A stretch of DNA of 13,022 bases. Source: an uncultured bacterium (GTDB taxonomy: Bacteria; Verrucomicrobiota; Lentisphaeria; Victivallales; Victivallaceae). The first letter of the stretch is position 1, and each line of letters begins with the position of its first letter. Of this stretch, positions 1 to 6,088 are shown piece by piece. The translations under genes and the position numbers were made by a program. The stretch lies in NCBI GenBank assembly GCA_949286445.1, contig CASECL010000221.1, forward strand, positions 1 through 13,022. The letters run 5' to 3'. Below the pieces are notes generated by a model, which searched no databases, was not told the origin of the DNA, and saw only the letters and a list, made by a program, of their open reading frames with translations.

Positions 1-548
1 AGTCTGGCGATTGCTTCATCCATGCCGGGCAATTCCGGTGCCAGTGAAATTTTCTTCACCGGGAAAATGGCATCAAGCTCCATGACTTCATCCACATTGA
101 CATCCCGGACGTATGCCGGATTCTGAGCTCCCAGCGCGGCAGAATTGAGATATGGTCCCTCCAGATGAATGCCGGGGATTTTTGCCGCATTTTTCCCCCG
201 GTAACTCCGGGCAAAATCACTCACTGCCCGGAAGGTCTTCCGCAAATCCTCCTGCGGCAGCGTCATCGTGGTCGGAAGAACTGTGGTAACGCCCTCTTTG
301 AATTTATATTCCGCCAGGGTTTTTACTGCCTCAACATTGCCGTCAGTCCATTCATAATTTACCGCACCGTGATTATGGGTGTCAATCATGCCGGGAATAA
401 GCAGTTTCCCTTTGCAGTCAATTACCTCTTCACCTCCCTGAGGGGGCAGATCTCCGTGGGAAAGTTTGCTGATCACCCCATTCTCAGTTTGCAGCGAACC
501 GCGAAAATCCAGATCCGCGCTGACAATATGGGCGTTGCGGAAAATCAT
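1..548 (-). CDS. nagA: N-acetylglucosamine-6-phosphate deacetylase, N-terminal 182 residues (3' end outside window)
   Basis: A cytoplasmic amidohydrolase that removes the acetyl group from GlcNAc-6-phosphate, giving glucosamine-6-phosphate for NagB. Reading the minus strand from the ATG at 548 gives an open frame to the window edge. It shows the metal-binding PGMIDTHNHG motif (H58 and H60), then GVTTVLPTT near residues 86-94, and the family hallmark GIHLEGPY at 126-133, whose E130 is the expected metal ligand. The family is usually about 380 residues, so roughly half is missing. The start is secure: GGAGGTG lies just upstream, and the ATG overlaps the kinase stop codon as ATGA (545-548), which suggests translational coupling. 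It is the third gene of the nagB-kinase-nagA operon. The catalytic Asp lies in the unseen half and cannot be checked. Confidence 0.95.
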   Translation of the reverse strand, partial: MIFRNAHIVSADLDFRGSLQTENGVISKLSHGDLPPQGGEEVIDCKGKLLIPGMIDTHNHGAVNYEWTDGNVEAVKTLAEYKFKEGVTTVLPTTMTLPQEDLRKTFRAVSDFARSYRGKNAAKIPGIHLEGPYLNSAALGAQNPAYVRDVNVDEVMELDAIFPVKKISLAPELPGMDEAIAR

Positions 549-1933
549 TTTTTCACCTCCGGCAGTGACGCGGCGATAACCGCCTGTCCGTGACGCTTGA
601 ATACTTCATCCGGAACGCTGAAAGAGATCGAAAGTTCCGGGAAAAGTTCCGCCAGATATTTTTTTGCCGTTTCAATAATGATTTCGCCGCCTTTCCCTGA
701 ACTTACCCGGCCGAGAATAAGCAGGTTTTCAATGTCGTAAAATTCCGAATAATGCGCCAGAGCGTAGGCGAAAAATACCCCGATAGTGCGGTAAATCGCC
801 GCCGCCCGGGGATCATCCTGTTCCATCGCTTTCTGCACCATTTTCAGCTGTTCCGGCAGCGGCATGTCCTTGAAATCAAAACCGGCTCCGGGAGCCAGCC
901 GCCCTACCGCCTGCTGGGAAAAATACATCGCCCCCACTCCCACATCTTTTGACCACTCATCCATGGGGGAATTTTCCTGCCGGTAATCCACCGGGGCAAA
1001 TGCCAGTTCGTTGAGGTTGTCGGTAAGACTGCCGTTTTTATCCACATATCCCACCGCCTGACTGGTGCCCATGGCGATGCCCAGCAAAGCCTTTTTATTC
1101 CAGCTCAAAGCTCCGGCCAGAGCGGTAACTTCGCCGTCATTAAGCACCTGCATGGGAATATCGCCGAATTCTTTGGCCGCTTCGGTAAACAGCGTATGCA
1201 CATGATATTTGTAGTCTTCTTCACTCAGCCCCCGGAAGAGCGAGGAGTGCCGGGGACAGCTGTCCACAAAAACCCCCGCAGAACTGCCGCCGATGGCGTC
1301 AACCCGGGGCAGGTGCGCCGCCGCCAGACGCAGAGAATCCCGGATGCCTTCCAGATGATAATGGTAATCTTTTTCAAAATAAGGAGACCAGGGAACTTCT
1401 TCAGAATAAACACATTTCCCATCAATTACCGCCGCGCATTTCCGGTCTGAGCCGCCCAGGTCAAACCCGATCCGGCAGCCTTCCCAATGACCTCCGGTAC
1501 GGAGACTGCGGACTTTTTCTTCCGGTATTTCATCGTAGGGAAGCGCGCGGATAACAAAATCATGACCGTAATAACGCTGTCCCATCAGACCGTAGTCAAA
1601 ATCATTGCGTCCGCCGGGACAGTAGAGTTTGTTGAGCTCCGGAATGAGTTCATCCGCCCCGGCAACGGACACTCTCCAGCCGCCTTTGCTCCAGAGCAGA
1701 AATTTTATTATTCTTTCCAGATAGTACAAATTGAGTTTGAAGTATTCCGGTTTTGCCGCCAGAATTACGTTTTCAAAGCGGGTAATGGAGTCCTCATTTC
1801 TTTCCAGTGAAATCAGCAGTCTCCGGGAGTCTTTTTCCGCCGCCGCTTTGGCCCGGTAGGCCCGGTTCCACAAAACCGCCGGAACAAAATCCGCATCCAG
1901 TTCCGGCTTGACCGGAATATCAAATTTAAGCAT
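545..1933 (-). CDS. ROK-like sugar kinase with ~150-residue N-terminal extension, probable N-acetylglucosamine kinase
   Basis: A 462-residue protein whose C-terminal two thirds have the ASKHA/ROK kinase layout. The phosphate-1 loop FDLGGSDRK is at 157-165. LNDGEVTALAGA at 264-275 includes the expected catalytic Asp266. The phosphate-2 segment GIAMGTSQA is at 285-293, and a glycine-rich adenosine-like segment ILGRVSSGKGG is at 406-416. Typical ROK kinases are about 300 residues, so residues 1-150 are an extra domain I do not recognise. The usual ROK zinc signature CxCGxxGC is not visible. The gene lies between nagB (35-bp gap) and nagA (4-bp overlap), with a GGAGA ribosome site before the ATG at 1933. 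From the context I infer GlcNAc phosphorylation. Glucosamine or another hexose is possible, and a purely regulatory ROK role is less likely because no helix-turn-helix is evident. Confidence 0.8.
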   Translation of the reverse strand: MLKFDIPVKPELDADFVPAVLWNRAYRAKAAAEKDSRRLLISLERNEDSITRFENVILAAKPEYFKLNLYYLERIIKFLLWSKGGWRVSVAGADELIPELNKLYCPGGRNDFDYGLMGQRYYGHDFVIRALPYDEIPEEKVRSLRTGGHWEGCRIGFDLGGSDRKCAAVIDGKCVYSEEVPWSPYFEKDYHYHLEGIRDSLRLAAAHLPRVDAIGGSSAGVFVDSCPRHSSLFRGLSEEDYKYHVHTLFTEAAKEFGDIPMQVLNDGEVTALAGALSWNKKALLGIAMGTSQAVGYVDKNGSLTDNLNELAFAPVDYRQENSPMDEWSKDVGVGAMYFSQQAVGRLAPGAGFDFKDMPLPEQLKMVQKAMEQDDPRAAAIYRTIGVFFAYALAHYSEFYDIENLLILGRVSSGKGGEIIIETAKKYLAELFPELSISFSVPDEVFKRHGQAVIAASLPEVKK

Positions 1934-1968
1934 AGATAACTATCTCCTTTTCTTGAAACAGCAATTAT

Positions 1969-2757
1969 TTACCGGTGAAATTTTTTCCATTTGGGATCAT
2001 TCTCCCAGAGCATACGGCAGTAATCTTTCATTTCCAGCAGTGAAGCGGCAGCTTCATCAAGAATTACCACTGCGTTCTGATGATATTGCAGCGCGCTGGC
2101 GGTAACCATGGCACTTACCGGGCCTTCTATGGCCTTTTTGGCAATTTCCGCTTTTACTTTTCCGGTAATCAGCATAACCGTTCTCCGGGCCGCCATAATT
2201 GTCCCCACTCCCATGGTAAAAGCCCGTTTCGGCATGGATGACGGCGGGTTAAAATATACCCCGTTGACCTCCAATGTGTTGGGAGTAAGCACTTTGGCCC
2301 CGGTAAGAGAAGTCAACGAACTCAATGGCTCATTAAAGCCGATGTGACCGTCACAGCCGATTCCCAGCAGCTGCAGATCAATCCCTCCGGCGGCGGCGAT
2401 AGCTTTTTCATAGCGTTCTCCCTCCGCAACTTCATCTTTGGCCATGCCATCCGGCAGATGGGTGTTTTTCATATCAATATTCACACGGCTGAAAAGGTGG
2501 TAATTCATGTAGTAACGATAGGAATTTTTATCCTCCGGAGCCAACCCGATGTATTCATCAAGGTTGAATGTGGAAACCCGGGAGAAATCCACTTTGCCGG
2601 CTTTATTCAGGTCTGCCAGTTTGGCGTAAACCTGTTCCATTGTTTTCCCGGTGGCCAGTCCGAGGGTGAACTCAGGTTTGGCGTTGATTGCATCAGCAAT
2701 AATAGCAGCTGTAAGTTCTACCGCTTCGTCCGCGGTACCGCGAATAATGACGTCCAT
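1969..2757 (-). CDS. nagB: Glucosamine-6-phosphate deaminase (isomerase)
   Basis: Converts glucosamine-6-phosphate to fructose-6-phosphate and ammonia in the cytoplasm, the last step of GlcNAc catabolism. The 262-residue length is normal for the family. Visible motifs are the phosphate-binding LGLATGKT at 32-39, TFNLDEYIGL at 63-72 with the proton-shuttling Asp67, and LGIGCDGHIGFNEP at 131-144 containing D136, H138 and E143. These match E. coli D72, D141, H143 and E148 with a constant offset of five. The ATG at 2757 follows a GGAGGA site. It is the first gene of the nagB-kinase-nagA operon, and a candidate promoter and repeat operator lie directly upstream. Part of the allosteric site known from E. 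coli appears to be missing (Gly153 where Arg158 is expected), so it may not respond to GlcNAc-6-phosphate. Confidence 0.97.
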   Translation of the reverse strand: MDVIIRGTADEAVELTAAIIADAINAKPEFTLGLATGKTMEQVYAKLADLNKAGKVDFSRVSTFNLDEYIGLAPEDKNSYRYYMNYHLFSRVNIDMKNTHLPDGMAKDEVAEGERYEKAIAAAGGIDLQLLGIGCDGHIGFNEPLSSLTSLTGAKVLTPNTLEVNGVYFNPPSSMPKRAFTMGVGTIMAARRTVMLITGKVKAEIAKKAIEGPVSAMVTASALQYHQNAVVILDEAAASLLEMKDYCRMLWENDPKWKKFHR

Positions 2758-2796
2758 TTTTTCCTCCGTTCTTTATGAAAAAACATATGACCCATT

Positions 2797-2854
2797 AATA
2801 TACACCCCGGGAAGGTAAATCAAATGGATTTTTCAGTAAAAACATGGATTTTTC
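2797..2854 (-). promoter_or_regulatory. Candidate nag operon promoter with tandem direct-repeat operator
   Basis: On the minus strand a -10-like TATATT sits at 2802-2797, about 40 bp before the nagB ATG. The matching -35 region (about 2825-2820, ATTTGA) is poor, so an activator may be needed. Overlapping and upstream of it is an 11-bp direct repeat, ATGGATTTTTC on the plus strand, at 2824-2834 and 2844-2854. The copies start exactly 20 bp apart, so they lie on the same face of the helix. ATCAAAT also occurs on both sides of the repeats. The repeats are seen directly; the regulatory role is inferred, and no regulator is encoded next to the operon. Confidence 0.4.
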
Positions 2855-2870
2855 CATCAAATCCCGGTTT

Positions 2871-2900
2871 CTGCTGTTACCGGAGGCGGGAAAACAGCAG
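2871..2900. other. Perfect 8-bp inverted repeat (hairpin) between GNAT gene and nag promoter
   Basis: CTGCTGTT at 2871-2878 pairs perfectly with AACAGCAG at 2893-2900 around a 14-base GC-rich loop, which can itself form a short CCG/CGG stem. It lies about 57 bp past the GNAT stop codon in the direction of transcription. It could end the marR-MATE-GNAT transcript, but no U-run follows on the minus strand, so it is not a classical intrinsic terminator. An operator is an alternative. A separate 12-bp perfect palindrome, GGAAATATTTCC, lies nearby at 2930-2941. Confidence 0.4.
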
Positions 2901-2956
2901 TGCGCTCAAAAGAAAATTTATTCTGACGGGGAAATATTTCCGGTTTCCAGTTTTTT

Positions 2957-3505
2957 TCATCCGTTTCCGGGGTGCATTATTTTTCTGAACCGGAAAAAAT
3001 ATTTACCGGCTTCGTCGCTCATTCCGCCATGGTATTCCGGATAAATTTCCGGAAACGGATGGCGGGGATTGAAAAATTCCACAATCTGAAAACCCAGGCA
3101 GTTGATATAAAAATGGAGGTTCCGTTTTTCAAAATACGGAGTACAGGTCTCCCAGATCGCAGTTGTCGGGTACAGTTTTTCTATTTCGCTCCAGATCGCC
3201 CGGCCCAGTCCGCGCCCCTGAAAAGATGTCCGGATGAAGAATAATTCCAGCTGGTTATTCTGATTTTCCGGATCGATTTTTACCACCGCTCCACCCGCCA
3301 TAACGTTGTCCACCCAAGCTGAATATGCAACTGCTCCATTTTCCGCCAGCGTTTGATCAATGTCTGTTTCCGGCAGCACCGGACCGGGGCAGGGGCCGAA
3401 TTCACACTCGTAACCGTACTGAAAGGCTTTCTGCATTTCATGTTTGAATTCAGCAAGATCACTTTCTGAAAGCGCGGCAAGTCTGATGGAGTTGATCTTT
3501 TTCAT
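2957..3505 (-). CDS. GNAT-family N-acetyltransferase
   Basis: A 182-residue protein likely to transfer an acetyl group from acetyl-CoA to a small-molecule or protein amine; the substrate is unknown. The acetyl-CoA binding motif A is clear as SFQGRGLGRAIW at 94-105, preceded by the beta-4 strand LELFFIRT (86-93). The later segment YFEKRNLHFYINCLGFQIVEFF at 124-145 is the usual GNAT motif-B region (an aromatic residue and N before the glycine-phenylalanine turn), although only its beginning and end are typical. The gene begins 25 bp after the MATE stop codon on the same strand, so it is probably the third gene of the marR operon. No clear Shine-Dalgarno sequence precedes the ATG at 3505, which hints at coupled or weak translation. 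Its company suggests chemical modification of a compound that the MATE pump also exports. Confidence 0.85.
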   Translation of the reverse strand: MKKINSIRLAALSESDLAEFKHEMQKAFQYGYECEFGPCPGPVLPETDIDQTLAENGAVAYSAWVDNVMAGGAVVKIDPENQNNQLELFFIRTSFQGRGLGRAIWSEIEKLYPTTAIWETCTPYFEKRNLHFYINCLGFQIVEFFNPRHPFPEIYPEYHGGMSDEAGKYFFRFRKIMHPGNG

Positions 3506-3530
3506 AATTGTACTTTTGTCTGGAAAATCT

Positions 3531-4838
3531 TTATTTTTTTCTTCCGGTGCCGAACCAGAAGTACAGCAGCAGACCCATTAACAGCAGTCTGGAAACCGGC
3601 ATCGCCAGCCAGACTCCGTTCATGCCGAACCACAGCGGCAAGGTAAATATGCAGAGCGGCAGTGCCAGAAATGAGTCCCCGTAAATCAGCCAGGAGGATT
3701 TAATAATGTTTCCGGTGGACTGGTAATAGTATGCCGCCACCCGGATCACCCCCAGAAACAGAAATGCCGGAGCCGAAAGCATAATTCCCTGCATGGCCAG
3801 AAGTCTGGCATCTCCCGAAGTCAATCCCATCCAACCGGGAATAATCCGGTGCATGGCAAAGGAAAACAGCATGATAATCACCCCGGTGCCGAAAGCCATT
3901 ATATAACCGTAATTTCCAAACCGGTTCTGCCTCCGGTATTTCCCTGCGCCGAACATGGAGGCCGACAGCGGCTGAACTCCACCGGCGATGCCGGTCATAA
4001 GCATGGAGCCCAGGGCTTCCAGAGCCGATACTACCGTGTAGGCCGCCAGGCCGTCGACTCCGGCATAGCGCAATGACTGCAGATTGTGCATGTAAAGCAT
4101 GGCAATAATGGAAAGCATATTGCCGAAAATCGGCAGTCCGGTAACCGTAATCGAAATTACCGGTTCAAGCACCGGCCTGAAAATTTTCCCGGAGAACCTC
4201 AGCCGGGTCAGCGGAGACAGAAAATAAAACACCCCCAGAACGCAGGCAATTCCCTGGCTTATCACCGTGGCGATCGCCGCCCCCACCGCGCCGAAACCAA
4301 GCGGAAAAACAAATACCCAGTCCAGCAATATATTGCAGAGCAGTCCGGTAACCATCAGCATCATGGAAATCAGCGGGTGTCCGTCATTGCGGGTGACTTC
4401 CAGACACATGGACATGAAAATCGACAGAAATACCCCTCCGGTAAGCACTTGAGAGTAACGCAGCGATATGGGCATAAGTTCATCGCCCGCCCCCAGCGCG
4501 GCAAGCAGAGGCCGGAGAAATGGAAAGGTCGCCCCGGTTAAAAGTATGCTCCACGCCAATACCAGAAATACCGTCTGGGAAAAGAATATTTTTTCTTTTT
4601 CATGGTTCTGAGCCCCCCGGCTTTGAGCAACCAGCACTGCGCCGCCGGAGCCCACCAGAAAGCCGAATGCCTGAAGCAGCATTATCAGCGGCCAGGTTAC
4701 CGCGGTGGCGGCCAGTGCTTTTTTGCCCCCCGCAAGTCCGATAAAAATAGTATCAACAATAACAAAAGATCCGCCGATAACTGCGGCGAATACAGAGGGT
4801 GCGACGTATTTCCAGAATAATTTTAAATCATTGCTCAT
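3531..4838 (-). CDS. MATE-family multidrug/metabolite efflux transporter
   Basis: A 435-residue inner-membrane protein with about 12 hydrophobic segments in two repeats, as in MATE cation/drug antiporters (usually 430-460 residues). Family-like segments are VDTIFIG at 28-34, GSGGAVLVAQSRGA at 63-76, the loop TRNDGHP at 149-155, NILLDWVFVFPLGFGAVGAA at 169-188, and QPLSASMFGAGKYRR at 289-303 opening the second half. The frame is open 49 codons further upstream, but those residues are basic and unlike MATE proteins and they overlap marR. The start at 4838, after a GGGGGA site, is therefore preferred. It overlaps the 3' end of marR by 11 bp, so the two are co-transcribed. The pairing resembles MepR/MepA of Staphylococcus, but the substrate cannot be told from sequence. 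Confidence 0.93.
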   Translation of the reverse strand: MSNDLKLFWKYVAPSVFAAVIGGSFVIVDTIFIGLAGGKKALAATAVTWPLIMLLQAFGFLVGSGGAVLVAQSRGAQNHEKEKIFFSQTVFLVLAWSILLTGATFPFLRPLLAALGAGDELMPISLRYSQVLTGGVFLSIFMSMCLEVTRNDGHPLISMMLMVTGLLCNILLDWVFVFPLGFGAVGAAIATVISQGIACVLGVFYFLSPLTRLRFSGKIFRPVLEPVISITVTGLPIFGNMLSIIAMLYMHNLQSLRYAGVDGLAAYTVVSALEALGSMLMTGIAGGVQPLSASMFGAGKYRRQNRFGNYGYIMAFGTGVIIMLFSFAMHRIIPGWMGLTSGDARLLAMQGIMLSAPAFLFLGVIRVAAYYYQSTGNIIKSSWLIYGDSFLALPLCIFTLPLWFGMNGVWLAMPVSRLLLMGLLLYFWFGTGRKK

Positions 4839-5274
4839 GTTTATTTTCCCCCAGATTAAGGGCGTTATGGAATGCCCGGGCATAAAAGTCAAGGGCTTCA
4901 ACAAAACGGTCCGAAAATTTTGCCGCAGTTTCCTGCATGGCCTTTTCTTCTGCGGCATGTATGTCCGCAAGCAGCAGATCGGCAAATTTTCTGCCTTTGG
5001 GAGTGAACCTCAGGTAACACTCCCGCCGTTTGCCGGGAATCGGCTCCAGCGTAATATATCCGGTATTCCGGCATTCGGTAACGATAGTATTGATGGTGGA
5101 CAGCGGCAGCAGCCAGTTATTGTGCAGCTGACTCTGGGAAAGGTTTTCGGCATTGGCCAGAGCATACATCAAAATCACAATATTGGGTTTCACCGCCATG
5201 AAACGGCCCTTCACCAGATAGGCATGGTCAATTATATTGGTGGCATTCACCAGTTTTTTTATCGCTGAACGCAT
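4828..5274 (-). CDS. MarR-family winged-helix transcriptional regulator
   Basis: A 148-residue DNA-binding regulator, a typical length for MarR proteins. Residues 45-71 (from LSQSQLHNN through STINTIVTECRNTGYI) form the helix-turn-helix, followed by the wing at about 74-94 with the basic GKRRECYLRFTPKGR. The C-terminal helices (100-140) would form the dimer interface. The open frame continues 27 codons upstream, but that part is the promoter and operator DNA. ATG 5274 has an AAAGGA ribosome site and directly follows those sites, so it is the likely start. It is the first gene of the marR-MATE-GNAT operon and most likely represses its own promoter, with ligand binding releasing it. The inducer is unknown. 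Confidence 0.88.
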   Translation of the reverse strand: MRSAIKKLVNATNIIDHAYLVKGRFMAVKPNIVILMYALANAENLSQSQLHNNWLLPLSTINTIVTECRNTGYITLEPIPGKRRECYLRFTPKGRKFADLLLADIHAAEEKAMQETAAKFSDRFVEALDFYARAFHNALNLGENKHEQ

Positions 5275-5292
5275 GATAATTTCCTTTATTAG

Positions 5293-5337
5293 TACGAATT
5301 CGTATTTTAATATATATCCGAATTCGTATTTTTTCAA
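5293..5337 (-). promoter_or_regulatory. marR operon promoter with two palindromic operators
   Basis: On the minus strand, -35 TTGAAA (5337-5332) and -10 TATATT (5314-5309) are separated by exactly 17 bp, close to the sigma-70 consensus. Operator 1 is the perfect 12-bp palindrome TACGAATTCGTA at 5293-5304, over the expected transcription start. Operator 2 is TCCGAATTCGTA at 5317-5328, matching operator 1 at 11 of 12 positions and filling the -35/-10 spacer. The two begin 24 bp apart. This is the usual arrangement for a MarR protein that blocks its own promoter. The sites are seen directly; the identity of the binding protein is inferred from position. Confidence 0.8.
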
Positions 5338-5622
5338 GCGGTTTTGTTTCGTCATTCAGGAAAATGCGGCTCAGATGCCGGAAGAAGTGAGCAGAGGAAA
5401 TGCTCGTTTGCGGTTCGCTCCTGCGGTGCAGGGTAATGGGATAATTGTGGAAATCAATATTAAATTTCCCGGCAACAGCACCATAGTATCATGATATTTG
5501 GAGGATGAAATCTGATGTTTCCGTCCGCGTTTTCAACAGGGGGAATTACCGGTGGGAAAGTGAGTGGTGAGGGGGATTTTTCTTTTATGATATTTTTTTT
5601 GGTATTTTATTTTTAAAGGCTA

Positions 5623-5650
5623 TTGCTTTTGGCGATTTTTCTACTATAAT
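5623..5650 (+). promoter_or_regulatory. Candidate distal promoter for the heparinase-like genes
   Basis: TTGCTT at 5623-5628 and a perfect consensus -10 TATAAT at 5645-5650 are separated by 16 bp, preceded by a T-rich upstream stretch. If used, the transcript would have a leader of about 430 bases before the first lyase ATG and would pass through the hairpins listed below. Inferred from sequence only. Confidence 0.55.
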
Positions 5651-5734
5651 ATATGACGGCGGGGGGACTATTGCAGAATATTTTTGGGGAAAATACCGGC
5701 AAATATAACGGTTTTTCTCCAGTCTCCCGGCGGT

Positions 5735-5767
5735 AATTGCAATTCCTGCGGTCACGGTTCAAACCGT
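5735..5767. promoter_or_regulatory. Pair of adjacent palindromes, possible operator
   Basis: The perfect 10-bp palindrome AATTGCAATT lies at 5735-5744. Ten bases later ACGGTT-CA-AACCGT (5754-5767) forms a 6+6 bp inverted repeat. The centres are about 21 bp apart, near two helical turns. They lie in the leader between the distal promoter and the lyase gene, where a substrate-responsive regulator could bind. No such regulator gene is in the window. Confidence 0.3.
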
Positions 5768-5840
5768 TCCGGAGGAAGTGGAGGGGATTGGACGATGGTG
5801 GGCACGGCTGGAGAATATTCTTTGCCGGGGAAAAACTGAA

Positions 5841-5869
5841 GCCGGATCAGAAAGCTGGCGGGTTTTTTT
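5841..5869 (+). terminator. Terminator-like hairpin with seven-T run in the leader
   Basis: GCCGG (5841-5845) can pair with CTGGC (5855-5859) with one G-T wobble. Alternatively CAG/CTG closes an AAAG loop. GGGTTTTTTT follows (T-run 5863-5869). The stem is modest, but the position between two promoter candidates fits an attenuator, or a terminator for the distal promoter. Confidence 0.35.
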
Positions 5870-5896
5870 GTTATAAATGATAATTTATTTGATAAT
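5868..5896 (+). promoter_or_regulatory. Candidate proximal promoter for the heparinase-like genes
   Basis: TTGTTA (5868-5873) and GATAAT (5891-5896) are spaced 17 bp apart in a strongly AT-rich stretch. The -35 overlaps the T-run of the preceding hairpin. The start would fall near 5902, so the GCGGC hairpin would be close to the 5' end of a roughly 187-base leader. Confidence 0.45.
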
Positions 5897-5906
5897 TGAT
5901 TTTGTT

Positions 5907-5935
5907 GCGGCGGGTAAAATAAGTTTTTTTGCCGC
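5907..5935 (+). other. GC-rich leader hairpin
   Basis: GCGGC (5907-5911) pairs perfectly with GCCGC (5931-5935). The stem could extend inward through G-T wobbles and an AAAA/TTTT stretch around a TAAG loop. It would form near the 5' end of RNA from the proximal promoter and might stabilise the message. It is not followed by a T-run and so is not a terminator. Confidence 0.4.
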
Positions 5936-5998
5936 CGGCTGACCCGGGAAAAACATCAATGCGGCAAATAAGTTTTTCAAAAAATTCAGAAAAAACAG

Positions 5999-6011
5999 CG
6001 GCAGTCTGCCG
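5999..6011. repeat. Perfect 13-bp inverted repeat upstream of first lyase gene
   Basis: CGGCAG-T-CTGCCG is a perfect 6+6 inverted repeat with a single central base, ending about 78 bp before the preferred lyase ATG. It could be a protein-binding site, or an RNA hairpin with a five-base loop in the leader. Confidence 0.4.
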
Positions 6012-6088
6012 TTTGTGATTTGCCAAAACCGGATCAGCAGATATTTTGCCGGAGAGTTTTAATGGTCAATTCAATACAGGAGAAAATA

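Larger units (their letters stand above)
5338..6088. other. Divergent intergenic region between marR and the lyase genes
   Basis: About 750 bp with no convincing gene. It holds rightward promoter candidates (5623-5650 and 5868-5896), a hairpin with T-run (5841-5869), a GC hairpin (5907-5935) and inverted repeats (5735-5767 and 5999-6011), listed separately. The GCGGC...AAATAAGTTTTT pattern of the GC hairpin recurs at 5961-5977 without the second arm. CCGGATCAG occurs twice (about 5842 and 6029). Nothing further is recognised in 5340-5510. Confidence 0.6.

Noticed and set aside
4839..4985. Upstream 49-codon extension of the MATE frame
   Set aside because: Lies wholly within marR, is basic and unlike MATE N-termini; the ATG at 4838 has a ribosome site and gives normal length.
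5275..5355. Upstream 27-codon extension of marR
   Set aside because: Covers the -10, -35 and both operators; ATG 5274 has a clear ribosome site.
5515..5616. 33-codon frame with GGAGG upstream and a hydrophobic C-terminal end, in the marR-lyase gap
   Set aside because: Composition follows the T-rich DNA, spacing to GGAGG is long, there is no recognisable similarity, and no promoter was found before it; too weak to call a leader peptide.
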